Positions 1 to 6,527 of a stretch of DNA of 32,286 nt are shown here, in pieces (within the stretch, counting starts at the first letter, position 1; each line of letters begins with the position of its first letter). Source of the stretch: an uncultured Pelagibacteraceae bacterium (GTDB taxonomy: Bacteria > Pseudomonadota > Alphaproteobacteria > Pelagibacterales > Pelagibacteraceae); the NCBI GenBank assembly GCA_902537895.1, contig CACBCU010000011.1, positions 1 to 32,286 of the forward strand, read 5' to 3'. The position numbers were made by a program, and so were the translations under genes. The notes below the pieces were generated by a model. It saw nothing but the letters and a program-made list of their open reading frames with translations, was not told where the DNA came from and ran no database searches.

Positions 1-927
1 TCACCTGCCGAGGCTAAGGCAACAATTACTGAATTATTTACATCAGTTGGATCAGGTGCAAGTTTCGTTCCAATACAAGTTACTGAAGAAAAAACAACAA
101 GATCGATTATTGTCAGAGGTAAAGAAAAAGATTTAGATATTGTTGATAAGGTTATAAGAGAGATAGATAAAAGAACTCAACAAGTTTTGATAGAAGCTTT
201 TATTGTTGAGGCAACTTCATCTTTTGAACAAGCTTTAGGAAAAAAAATGGGTGCGGCTTATACTAGAAAAGGTGTAAGAGTTGGAGGTACTCAAGGCGGA
301 AGTTCTGTTGGTGCACCTTCAGGCTCTGGTTCAGAGCTTTCGGATACTACTAGTGCATTCTCAACTGGAGCTGGAACAGATAATCTTTTCAGCTTTGGTA
401 CAGCTGGTGCCACAAGTGGTATAGGTATATTAAGAAAAACAGGCTCAGCAGTATTAAAATTAGAGCTAGATGCACTAGAGTCCCAAGGTCTTGGTAAAAC
501 AGTTTCTAATCCAAAATTATTTACTTTAGACAATCAAACAGCTAGCATTAAACAAGGTGAACAAATACCAGTTTCTGGAGGAGATGGCGCAGATACATTT
601 GCTGACGCGGCTTTGAAACTCACCGTAACTCCTAACATTATTGGCGACGGTAATGTTATGTTAACAATTGTAGTAAATAACGACACTCCAAATAGATCAA
701 CACCTGGTACTCCTGGAATAAATACAATGGAAATTAATACAAAATTATTAGTGGCAGATGGTGATATCGTAGTAATAGGTGGAATTAAAAAAAATAATGT
801 AGCCTCTGCTAAGCGTGGGGTTCCTGGTGCAAGCAATGTGCCTGTTGTTGGAAACTTGTTTAAGGGGTCCTCTCAGTCTGATACTATGAATGAACTTTTG
901 GTATTTATAGCTCCGAGGATTTTGTAA
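1..927 (+). CDS. Type IV pilus / type II secretion secretin, C-terminal part (5' end outside window)
   Basis: The reading frame is open from base 1, so this is the C-terminal ~308 residues of a larger protein; a TTG at 187 is only an internal codon. The first ~60 residues look like a secretin N1-type ring domain ending in RGKEKDLDIVDKVIREIDKR, followed by VLIEAFIVEAT, the usual entry into the secretin beta-barrel domain. A Gly/Ser-rich stretch follows (the gate region in this family). The C-terminus carries the secretin signature IGGIKKNNVASAKRGVPGAS, then VPVVGNLFKG and ELLVFIAPRIL. Secretins form the outer-membrane pore through which pili or substrates pass. The stop overlaps the ATPase start (TAATG), so they are co-transcribed. 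PilQ, MshL and GspD cannot be told apart without the N-terminus; the neighbouring prepilins favour a pilus system. Confidence 0.9.
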   Translation, partial: SPAEAKATITELFTSVGSGASFVPIQVTEEKTTRSIIVRGKEKDLDIVDKVIREIDKRTQQVLIEAFIVEATSSFEQALGKKMGAAYTRKGVRVGGTQGGSSVGAPSGSGSELSDTTSAFSTGAGTDNLFSFGTAGATSGIGILRKTGSAVLKLELDALESQGLGKTVSNPKLFTLDNQTASIKQGEQIPVSGGDGADTFADAALKLTVTPNIIGDGNVMLTIVVNNDTPNRSTPGTPGINTMEINTKLLVADGDIVVIGGIKKNNVASAKRGVPGASNVPVVGNLFKGSSQSDTMNELLVFIAPRIL

Positions 928-2678
928 TGTTAAAAATTAGTAGAGAAAGTGAAATAAATTTAGTCAATGTTTTAATTGATAACGATATTATTTCAGGCAA
1001 AGATTTAATTAATATTAAAAAAGTAAGCAGTGAGAGTAATAAGTCTCAAATTGATGCAATTTTTGAATTAAAACTTACCGATGAAAAAAAAATTATAGAT
1101 TTACTAATAAAAGAGCAAAATCTAGAAACTGTCGATTTAAAAAAAGTAGAAGTTACAGATGATATAAAAACAGTTTTGCCATCAAATTACATTAAAGTAA
1201 ATTTTGTTGCACCATTCAAGATTGATGGAAAAACTTTACACATTGCTATTTCAGATAGTTCAAAACTAGGACTTATGAGAAATTTAAAAGCAATTACAAA
1301 AAAAAACATTGAATTACATGCAGCTAAAGTTTCAGACATATCAGAATTTATTGAGAAATTGTCTAGTGATAGCGATGAAGTAACAATTGCATCCATCAGA
1401 GATGAAAATAGAAAAAAGATAAAAACTTTTGATTCTGATTTGGGGGAAGCAGGTGAAGTTTTAGAAAAAGCTCCAGAGGAAGATATCGAGGCAATAGAAA
1501 ACGAATCTGAAGTAATTAAGTTTAGTACAGCCGTTGTCGCTGAAGCAATTAAAATGGGAGTCAGTGATATTCATATTGAGCCTTATCGATTTACTTCAAG
1601 AGTTCGATACCGATTAGATGGAATGCTTTCAGAGCAAGAGCAATACAAACAGTTTCTTCATGATAACTATGGTGCAGTAGTTACCAGATTTAAAATTATG
1701 GGTAAACTAGATATTGCAGAAAGAAGATTACCACAAGACGGAGCAATTAATTTTAAAATAGACAATAAAGTAGTAGACCTTCGTTTATCTATTTTACCAA
1801 CAGCAAGTAATGAAAGAATTGTAATGCGTATATTGAACAAGGACGCAGGAGACATTAAACTTGAACAATTGAATTTTGAAGAACAAGATTTAAAAAATCT
1901 TAGAAAAGCAATTAATAGTACTCAAGGATTAATATTAGTAACTGGACCAACGGGATCTGGAAAATCAACGACTTTGTACAGTATCTTAAAAGAAGTAAGT
2001 CGTCCTCATTTGAATATTTTAACAGCTGAAGATCCTGTTGAATATGATTTAGAGGGTGTGGGGCAAGTACAAATTAAAGATGATATTGGTTTAACTTTTG
2101 CATCAGCCTTAAGATCATTTTTAAGACAAGACCCAGAAATTATTCTTGTAGGAGAGATGCGGGATAAAGAAACCGTCGATATTGGATTGAAAGCTGCTTT
2201 AACTGGTCACTTAGTATTTAGTACCCTGCACACTAATGATGCACCAAGTACAATTACAAGATTGCAAAACATGGGAACGCCTGATTATTTAATTAGTGCA
2301 GCTTGTCAACTTGTAGTAGCTCAAAGATTAGCTAGAAAAAATTGTAAAGAATGTAGAGTGCCGGATGATGATGTCACACCTAAGGTTTTACAAGACTTAG
2401 GCTTTACGGCTGAACTCGCTTCAAGAGTAAAAGCTTTAAAAGGTAAGGGTTGTGGTAAATGTAACAACACTGGTTACAAAGGTCGACAAGGTATTTATGA
2501 AATTTTAGTAGTAACCAAACCACTTAAAGAAGCAATTTTAAGACAAGCAACAACTCCTGAATTAAGAGAAATAGGTGTCAAAGAGGGCTTTCAAACAATG
2601 CAAGATATGGGTAGGAGATTAATTGCTTCTGGCGAATTAAATTTTAGAGAATTCGAGCGGGTTCTTTCTGGAGAATAA
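927..2678 (+). CDS. pilB: PilB/GspE-type secretion/pilus extension ATPase
   Basis: A 583-residue cytoplasmic AAA+-like ATPase that powers pilus or pseudopilus assembly. The N-terminal ~150 residues resemble the MshEN/GspE N-terminal domain. The motor domain follows: Walker A GPTGSGKST at residues 340-348, Asp box TAEDPVEY (~373-380), Walker B IILVGEMRD (~408-416) and His box TGHLVFSTLHTNDAPS (~426-441). Two CxxC pairs (CKEC and CGKC, ~472-512) form the zinc-binding C-terminal subdomain found in extension ATPases and usually absent from PilT retraction ATPases. Length is normal for PilB/GspE. It starts inside the secretin stop codon and ends 5 bases before the platform protein gene, so it lies mid-operon. 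All catalytic motifs are intact. Confidence 0.95.
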   Translation: MLKISRESEINLVNVLIDNDIISGKDLINIKKVSSESNKSQIDAIFELKLTDEKKIIDLLIKEQNLETVDLKKVEVTDDIKTVLPSNYIKVNFVAPFKIDGKTLHIAISDSSKLGLMRNLKAITKKNIELHAAKVSDISEFIEKLSSDSDEVTIASIRDENRKKIKTFDSDLGEAGEVLEKAPEEDIEAIENESEVIKFSTAVVAEAIKMGVSDIHIEPYRFTSRVRYRLDGMLSEQEQYKQFLHDNYGAVVTRFKIMGKLDIAERRLPQDGAINFKIDNKVVDLRLSILPTASNERIVMRILNKDAGDIKLEQLNFEEQDLKNLRKAINSTQGLILVTGPTGSGKSTTLYSILKEVSRPHLNILTAEDPVEYDLEGVGQVQIKDDIGLTFASALRSFLRQDPEIILVGEMRDKETVDIGLKAALTGHLVFSTLHTNDAPSTITRLQNMGTPDYLISAACQLVVAQRLARKNCKECRVPDDDVTPKVLQDLGFTAELASRVKALKGKGCGKCNNTGYKGRQGIYEILVVTKPLKEAILRQATTPELREIGVKEGFQTMQDMGRRLIASGELNFREFERVLSGE

Positions 2679-2683
2679 AATTA

Positions 2684-3919
2684 ATGGAAGCTTTTACTTA
2701 TAAAGGAATTTCTGATGGCAAATATGTTCAGGGTGACATTGAGGCTATAAACCTTGATGAGGCTTCTCATTTATTAAAAGAGCAAAAAATAATAATTACC
2801 AACATTGTAAAATCAAAAAAAAAGAAGGCTGATACTAAGAAAAAATCAAGCAGTTTTTCATTCTTAAGCAAGAAAAAGAAAGTAAAAATGGAAGACATTC
2901 TTATATTTTCAAAACAATTTGCGACCATGGTTAAGGCGGGTTTGCCAATTTTACAAGTTTTAGCAATGCTAAGAGACCAAATGGAAAATCCAGGAATAAA
3001 AGATATAATTGAGGATATCAGAAAGAGCTTGGAAGGTGGAGTAAACCTATCTAAATGTTTCGAAAAATATCCACAACATTTTGACAATGTATATGTGAAC
3101 TTAATAAAGGCAGGTGAGGCCAGTGGTAAGCTGGATGTCTTTTTATTGAAGATTGTTGAGTCATTAGAAAAGAGAGAAAAAGTAAAGAAAAAGATTAAAT
3201 CAGCTTTGATGTATCCTGCAATAATGTTCACAGTAGCAATCACTGTAAGTGCATTTATGTTAGTCAAAGTAGTACCCGTATTTGCAAAGATGTACGATGG
3301 TATGGGTTTAGAGTTGCCAGCAGCTACAGCTACAATTATGGCTATGAGTGATTTTTTAAGAGGAACAGGTGGAAAAATAATTTTATTTGGTGGGTTAGCT
3401 GGTTTTTTTGGTTTTAAATTTATTACAAAAAAAAATGCTGCTGTTCGTTTTAGATGGCATAAGCAAGTATTAAAATTACCTCTTTTTGGAGATATGATTT
3501 TAAAATCTCTGCTCGCAAGAATTTCACTAATATTAGGAAACTTAAGTGCTGCGGGTGTAAATTTATTGGAAAGTTTAGAAATTGCAAAATCAGTTAGCAA
3601 TAATGATGTTGTCACTGATGCTTTAGAGAATGTTAAAAAAGGTGTTTTTTCAGGTGATACACTGACAAAACTTTTTCTGAAGGAACCATTATTTCCTCCA
3701 ACTTTTAGTCAATTAATTTCAGTTGGAGAACAAACGGGTCAACTAGATGAAATGTTCAATTCCGTAGCTGCTTATTATGAGGAGGAATTTGATACCACTG
3801 TAGACAATATGTCTAGTTTGATAGAACCAATCATGATTGTTTTTATGGGTGTAATGATTGGTGGATTAATGATAGCGATGTACTCACCAATATTTAACGT
3901 TGGTGCTTTAATCAATTAG
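2684..3919 (+). CDS. pilC: PilC/GspF-type inner-membrane platform protein
   Basis: 411 residues with two T2SSF domains (about residues 75-200 and 275-400), the usual length and layout for PilC/GspF. It anchors the ATPase and passes pilin subunits into the growing fibre. An N-terminal cytoplasmic domain is followed by a lysine-rich patch at ~44-70. Three membrane segments are visible: ~174-200 (ALMYPAIMFTVAITVSAFML), ~227-245, and ~383-405 near the C-terminus. The motif FSKQFATMVKAGLPILQVL opens the first repeat. The likely ribosome-binding site GGAG lies within the end of the ATPase gene. It is the last gene of the operon; the convergent kinase gene ends one base away, leaving no room for a separate terminator. 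Confidence 0.94.
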   Translation: MEAFTYKGISDGKYVQGDIEAINLDEASHLLKEQKIIITNIVKSKKKKADTKKKSSSFSFLSKKKKVKMEDILIFSKQFATMVKAGLPILQVLAMLRDQMENPGIKDIIEDIRKSLEGGVNLSKCFEKYPQHFDNVYVNLIKAGEASGKLDVFLLKIVESLEKREKVKKKIKSALMYPAIMFTVAITVSAFMLVKVVPVFAKMYDGMGLELPAATATIMAMSDFLRGTGGKIILFGGLAGFFGFKFITKKNAAVRFRWHKQVLKLPLFGDMILKSLLARISLILGNLSAAGVNLLESLEIAKSVSNNDVVTDALENVKKGVFSGDTLTKLFLKEPLFPPTFSQLISVGEQTGQLDEMFNSVAAYYEEEFDTTVDNMSSLIEPIMIVFMGVMIGGLMIAMYSPIFNVGALIN

Positions 3920-3920
3920 T

Positions 3921-4358
3921 TTAGAGTTGTTTAGTTAAAACTAGATGGTTGATCCAAGGTTTTTTTCCATCTTTAAATTCTACAGCATCCATTATTTCTT
4001 GAATAAAAAATGTTCCTAAACCTCCTGGTCTAATATTATCTAATTCTCGGTGTTTTACTTTTTCAGGATCAACTGGAGTACCTCTGTCATAAAAAGCAAT
4101 TTTAAGTTTGTTATTTACACAACTTACCTCTACAACCATAATGTCATTTGAGCTTGGGTTGTCTTTATATGCATGTTTGACAATATTTTGAGCAGCTTCT
4201 GCAATTGCTAAAACTAATTCATCTTTTAAATTTTGATCAATCTCAAGTTTTTCGAATACTTCTCTGCAAAAAGTCCTGACATCTTTTAAGCTAGAAGTTT
4301 TTACTAAAAAAGCTTTTTTTTCATTATGGTTCATTTGTGCAATAGATGATCCATTCAT
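3921..4358 (-). CDS. RsbW/SpoIIAB-like anti-sigma-factor serine kinase (HATPase_c)
   Basis: 145 residues, the size of RsbW/SpoIIAB kinases. The Bergerat ATP fold is complete: N-box around E54 and N58 (AIAEAAQNIVKHAY), G1 box with D91 (DRGTP), G2 box PGGLGTFFI at ~111-119. In known partner-switching systems such a kinase phosphorylates a STAS antagonist and, when free, sequesters a sigma factor or other target. It is the third gene of a minus-strand operon, 7 bases after the second STAS gene. No alternative sigma factor lies in the window, so the downstream target is unknown; the neighbouring pilus operon or a distant sigma factor are both possible. Family assignment is firm; function in this organism is inferred. 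Confidence 0.9.
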   Translation of the reverse strand: MNGSSIAQMNHNEKKAFLVKTSSLKDVRTFCREVFEKLEIDQNLKDELVLAIAEAAQNIVKHAYKDNPSSNDIMVVEVSCVNNKLKIAFYDRGTPVDPEKVKHRELDNIRPGGLGTFFIQEIMDAVEFKDGKKPWINHLVLTKQL

Positions 4359-4365
4359 AAAAAAT

Positions 4366-4665
4366 TTATTCCAAATTTAATATTTGTTCTAATTTTGCCA
4401 TCATGATTACTTTTAGAACAGATTTACTTACATCTTTAACAATAAGCTTCGTTCCTTTTTCTAGAGCTTTTTGGTGACTTTCAATTAGAACAGAGATTCC
4501 TGAAGAATCCATATATTGAACGTTGCTTAAGTTTAAGTTCACATTCTTTCCAGCATCTATAAGAGGAAAAATAACTTCTTTAGCTCCCTCGGTTTTATCC
4601 ATATCTATTTCACCATCTAAAAAAACAGTGCTAGTATCACCTTCTTCTGTCACTTTATATGTCAT
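4366..4665 (-). CDS. STAS-domain anti-sigma factor antagonist (second paralogue)
   Basis: 99 residues consisting of a single STAS domain, like SpoIIAA/RsbV. The phosphorylation motif MDSSGI is present with S54/S55; in SpoIIAA the second serine of this motif is the phospho-acceptor. Its start overlaps the stop of the preceding STAS gene (ATGA), with AAGGA as a plausible ribosome-binding site, so translation is probably coupled. It is very similar to its neighbour (shared FLxGEIDMD, EVIFPLID, VQYMDSSGIS), which implies a tandem duplication. Expected role: the unphosphorylated form binds the RsbW-like kinase and releases its target. Confidence 0.92.
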   Translation of the reverse strand: MTYKVTEEGDTSTVFLDGEIDMDKTEGAKEVIFPLIDAGKNVNLNLSNVQYMDSSGISVLIESHQKALEKGTKLIVKDVSKSVLKVIMMAKLEQILNLE

Positions 4666-4946
4666 AAAAATTTCCTTGCCATAGCCAAAACCTTTTCAAC
4701 TGGTTGGCTCACTTCTTTTAATTCAACTTTAGTATTTTTTTCTTTTGCTCTTTGATTACTTTCTACAATAACTGATATTCCTGATGAGTCCATGTATTGA
4801 ACATCTTTCATGTTTAAATGGACTTCTTTTCCTGAGTCGATTAATGGAAATATTACTTCTCTAACATTATCAGCAATATCCATATCAATTTCACCATTGA
4901 GGAAAACTGTACTTATATTTTCATTTTCTGTAACTTTAAACTTCAT
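4662..4946 (-). CDS. STAS-domain anti-sigma factor antagonist (first paralogue)
   Basis: 94 residues, one STAS domain, with the phospho-acceptor motif MDSSGI (S54/S55) at exactly the same positions as in the next gene. It is first in the minus-strand operon STAS-STAS-kinase. The two paralogues diverge mostly in the C-terminal helix (ends KVLAMARKFL here), the face that usually decides partner specificity, so they may answer to different phosphatases. The upstream 170 bp is shared divergently with the prepilin gene and holds the only room for a promoter of this operon. Confidence 0.92.
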   Translation of the reverse strand: MKFKVTENENISTVFLNGEIDMDIADNVREVIFPLIDSGKEVHLNMKDVQYMDSSGISVIVESNQRAKEKNTKVELKEVSQPVEKVLAMARKFL

Positions 4947-5117
4947 AAATATAATCTTTATTATTAGCTAATAACAAAAAACCTTATAAAATTAAACCCA
5001 ATTTGATCAAGATAAGCTAATAATCCTGTAATTAAAGGTAAATTATTAGTTTACATTAGTAATAATTTAAATAAGTTTTAGTTATTAATTAATTAATTAG
5101 TATAAAGAGGAAGAAAA
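4947..5117. promoter_or_regulatory. Divergent regulatory region between STAS operon and prepilin gene
   Basis: 171 bp between divergent genes. It holds a perfect 14-bp palindrome TTATTAGCTAATAA (4961-4974), a repeat of half of it, AGCTAATAA, at 5015-5023, and an inverted repeat AAATTATTA/TAATAATTT (5040-5048 / 5060-5068). A weak sigma70-like pair, TTGATC (5003-5008) and TGTAAT (5027-5032, 18-bp spacing), points toward the prepilin. An ATTA tandem run (about 5085-5100) precedes a good ribosome-binding site (AAGAGGAAG, 5105-5113). The repeats could be operators or an mRNA hairpin, but AT-rich DNA makes chance palindromes common. No sigma54-type GG/GC promoter was seen. Confidence 0.4.
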
Positions 5118-5651
5118 ATGAAAAATAATAAAGGATTTACACTTATTGAATTATTGGTGGTAGTCGCGATTATTGGTATATTGGCTGCTGTTGGAACAGT
5201 TGCTTACCAAGGTTACACATCAGGCGCAAAAAAGAATGCAACAAAATCTAATCATGCATCAGTAGTAAAATTTATAGCTGCTGAATTAGCAAAATGTAGT
5301 ATGGGACAAAGCGCAGTTATGTCAACTTCAAGTTCTAGTACTAGCACTGATGCTAGTGGTGCAACTACTACTACTAGTACAACCACAGAATTTGATTGTT
5401 CTTCAGGTACTGCTAGTGACGTTCCAGCGGCAGCTGCTGGAGCTTTGGCTGATTTCAAAAATGCATACGATACAGCAGATGCAGCAGTGGCAGATTCCTC
5501 AACTTTAGTAAAAGGTCAAACTAATGTTGAAGGAGATGATGCAACTAAGACAGTGACCGTAACAACTTGTTTTGATGAAGTTGGGGATACTCCAGCGTGT
5601 ACCGCTGATAACGACGACTCCACAATGAAAAACGAAATACTGGTCGAGTAA
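5118..5651 (+). CDS. Type IV prepilin, Ser/Thr-rich
   Basis: 177 residues with a textbook prepilin leader: MKNNKG cut before FTLIELLVVVAIIGILAAVG, with Glu at mature position 5, which prepilin peptidase and assembly require. The hydrophobic helix (residues ~7-30) is the pilus core. The globular part has four cysteines (in AKC, FDC, TTC, PAC), enough for two disulphides, and a low-complexity Ser/Thr stretch (~residues 68-93), which may be a flexible or glycosylated surface loop. The ribosome-binding site is strong, suggesting high expression. It sits downstream of the pilus ATPase and platform genes, separated by the divergent STAS operon. Probably a major pilin, though major versus minor cannot be decided from sequence. 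Confidence 0.93.
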   Translation: MKNNKGFTLIELLVVVAIIGILAAVGTVAYQGYTSGAKKNATKSNHASVVKFIAAELAKCSMGQSAVMSTSSSSTSTDASGATTTTSTTTEFDCSSGTASDVPAAAAGALADFKNAYDTADAAVADSSTLVKGQTNVEGDDATKTVTVTTCFDEVGDTPACTADNDDSTMKNEILVE

Positions 5652-5681
5652 TTACTTAAAGTCTTGCTTATAAAAAAATTT

Positions 5682-6137
5682 ATGGCTACTAAAAGTTCTG
5701 GCTTCAGTTTAGTCGAACTTTTAGTAGTTGTAGCAATACTTGGAATTTTATCTTCTGTTGGAATTTTAACATATACTGGGTACGTTAAAGGGACAAAAAT
5801 ACGTGCAGCAAAAGCTATAATGCAGCAAATATCATTGGCTCAAACGGAAGAGTACTCAAACACCGGTAATTATTTTTCTAATGCGGATGAGGGTGGTTGT
5901 TCTCCATCTGCTGCAATCACAAGAGATATTGAAATTAATTTATTAGGCAGACTAGCTTATGAATTGGACGCTGTTACTCCCATGAGCCAAATTGGAAGAG
6001 AAACAGGTTATGAAGTCTGTATTGAAAATACAGGAACAAATAATTTTATAATAATTGCCGAAGAAATTGGTGGTGGTACAAACGCCTGTGAACTTACATT
6101 ATCTCGTAATGGACAGACTACTGAAACCAATTGTTAG
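5682..6137 (+). CDS. Second type IV prepilin
   Basis: Choosing ATG 5682 gives 151 residues with the short leader MATKSSG before FSLVELLVVVAILGILSSVG (Glu at mature +5). A TTG at 5664 would add six residues but has no better ribosome-binding site. The mature protein has cysteines in EGGCSPS, EVCIENT, NACELT and the C-terminal NC. The motif QQISLAQTEEYSNTGNYF resembles the region after the helix in PilE/PilA-type pilins. It follows the first prepilin by 30 bases, so they are probably co-transcribed. The last codons (Glu-Thr-Asn-Cys-stop) are repeated in frame 24 bases downstream, a small tandem duplication past the stop. Confidence 0.92.
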   Translation: MATKSSGFSLVELLVVVAILGILSSVGILTYTGYVKGTKIRAAKAIMQQISLAQTEEYSNTGNYFSNADEGGCSPSAAITRDIEINLLGRLAYELDAVTPMSQIGRETGYEVCIENTGTNNFIIIAEEIGGGTNACELTLSRNGQTTETNC

Positions 6138-6165
6138 TAATAATTAGAAACTAATTGTTAGTAAT
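6123..6165 (+). repeat. Tandem duplication of the prepilin 3' end
   Basis: GAAACCAATTGTTAGTAAT (6123-6141) recurs with one mismatch as GAAACTAATTGTTAGTAAT (6147-6165). The 24-bp offset keeps it in frame, so the second copy again reads Glu-Thr-Asn-Cys-stop. It lies outside the coding region because the first stop is intact. Confidence 0.8.
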
Positions 6166-6169
6166 TAAG

Positions 6170-6204
6170 CTCAAAATGGATAATTTTTCAGTTTGAATTT
6201 TGAG
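6170..6204 (+). terminator. Possible hairpin after prepilin genes
   Basis: CTCAAAAT (6170-6177) and ATTTTGAG (6197-6204) form an 8-bp inverted repeat with a 19-base loop. There is no T-run afterwards, so it may be a weak terminator or an RNA-stabilising stem; the call is tentative. Confidence 0.3.
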
Positions 6205-6226
6205 ATATATGAATTAATTACGGACT

Positions 6227-6517
6227 ATGAAAAAAATTTTATTAATTTTTTTATTAATTCCTTTATTAAATAATTGCACTCAATACACAGCAATGGTCGG
6301 ACCCAGTCTTACTTTAGTTGAAACTGGAAGTATTTTACAAGCAACAGGTTCATATTCTAGCTCTTTGGCGATGAACAATGTAAAGCAAGGTTTAGTTGAC
6401 GAAATTAATGCCGAAAAAATTTGTCCAACAGTTCACACTTCAGAATTAAACGAAATATTCTTTGAAACTTTAGAGCACATGGATTGCATTTATGATCCGA
6501 TGAGCGTTTTAAGATAA
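6227..6517 (+). CDS. Small lipoprotein of unknown function
   Basis: 96 residues. MKK plus a leucine/isoleucine core leads to LLNNC, a lipobox-like site with Cys17 as the lipidated residue, so this is a predicted lipoprotein. The rest (TQYTAMVGPSLTLVETGSIL..., then two more cysteines in EKICPTV and MDCIYDP) matches no function I can name. I recall similar short lipoproteins in Pelagibacterales, but this is memory only. It ends 10 bases before the ammonium transporter-phosphatase gene and is probably co-transcribed with it. Confidence 0.75.
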   Translation: MKKILLIFLLIPLLNNCTQYTAMVGPSLTLVETGSILQATGSYSSSLAMNNVKQGLVDEINAEKICPTVHTSELNEIFFETLEHMDCIYDPMSVLR

Positions 6518-6527
6518 AAATTTTTAA

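Noticed and set aside
534-836. Minus-strand open frame of 100 codons
   Set aside because: Antisense to the secretin barrel domain; shadow frame.
2767-3615. Long minus-strand open frame (282 codons) opposite the platform protein gene
   Set aside because: It is antisense to a clear PilC/GspF gene, has no recognisable motif, and its composition (Phe/Ile/Asn/Lys-rich) is what an AT-rich gene gives in the opposite frame.
3895-3950. Terminator hairpin between the convergent platform and kinase genes (TAGTTT...AAACTA)
   Set aside because: The stem is six A/T-rich pairs and lies inside the kinase 3' coding end without a clear T-tract; not convincing.
4947-5117. Sigma54 promoter for the prepilin gene
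   Set aside because: Pilin genes often use sigma54, but no GG-N10-GC element is present in this spacer.
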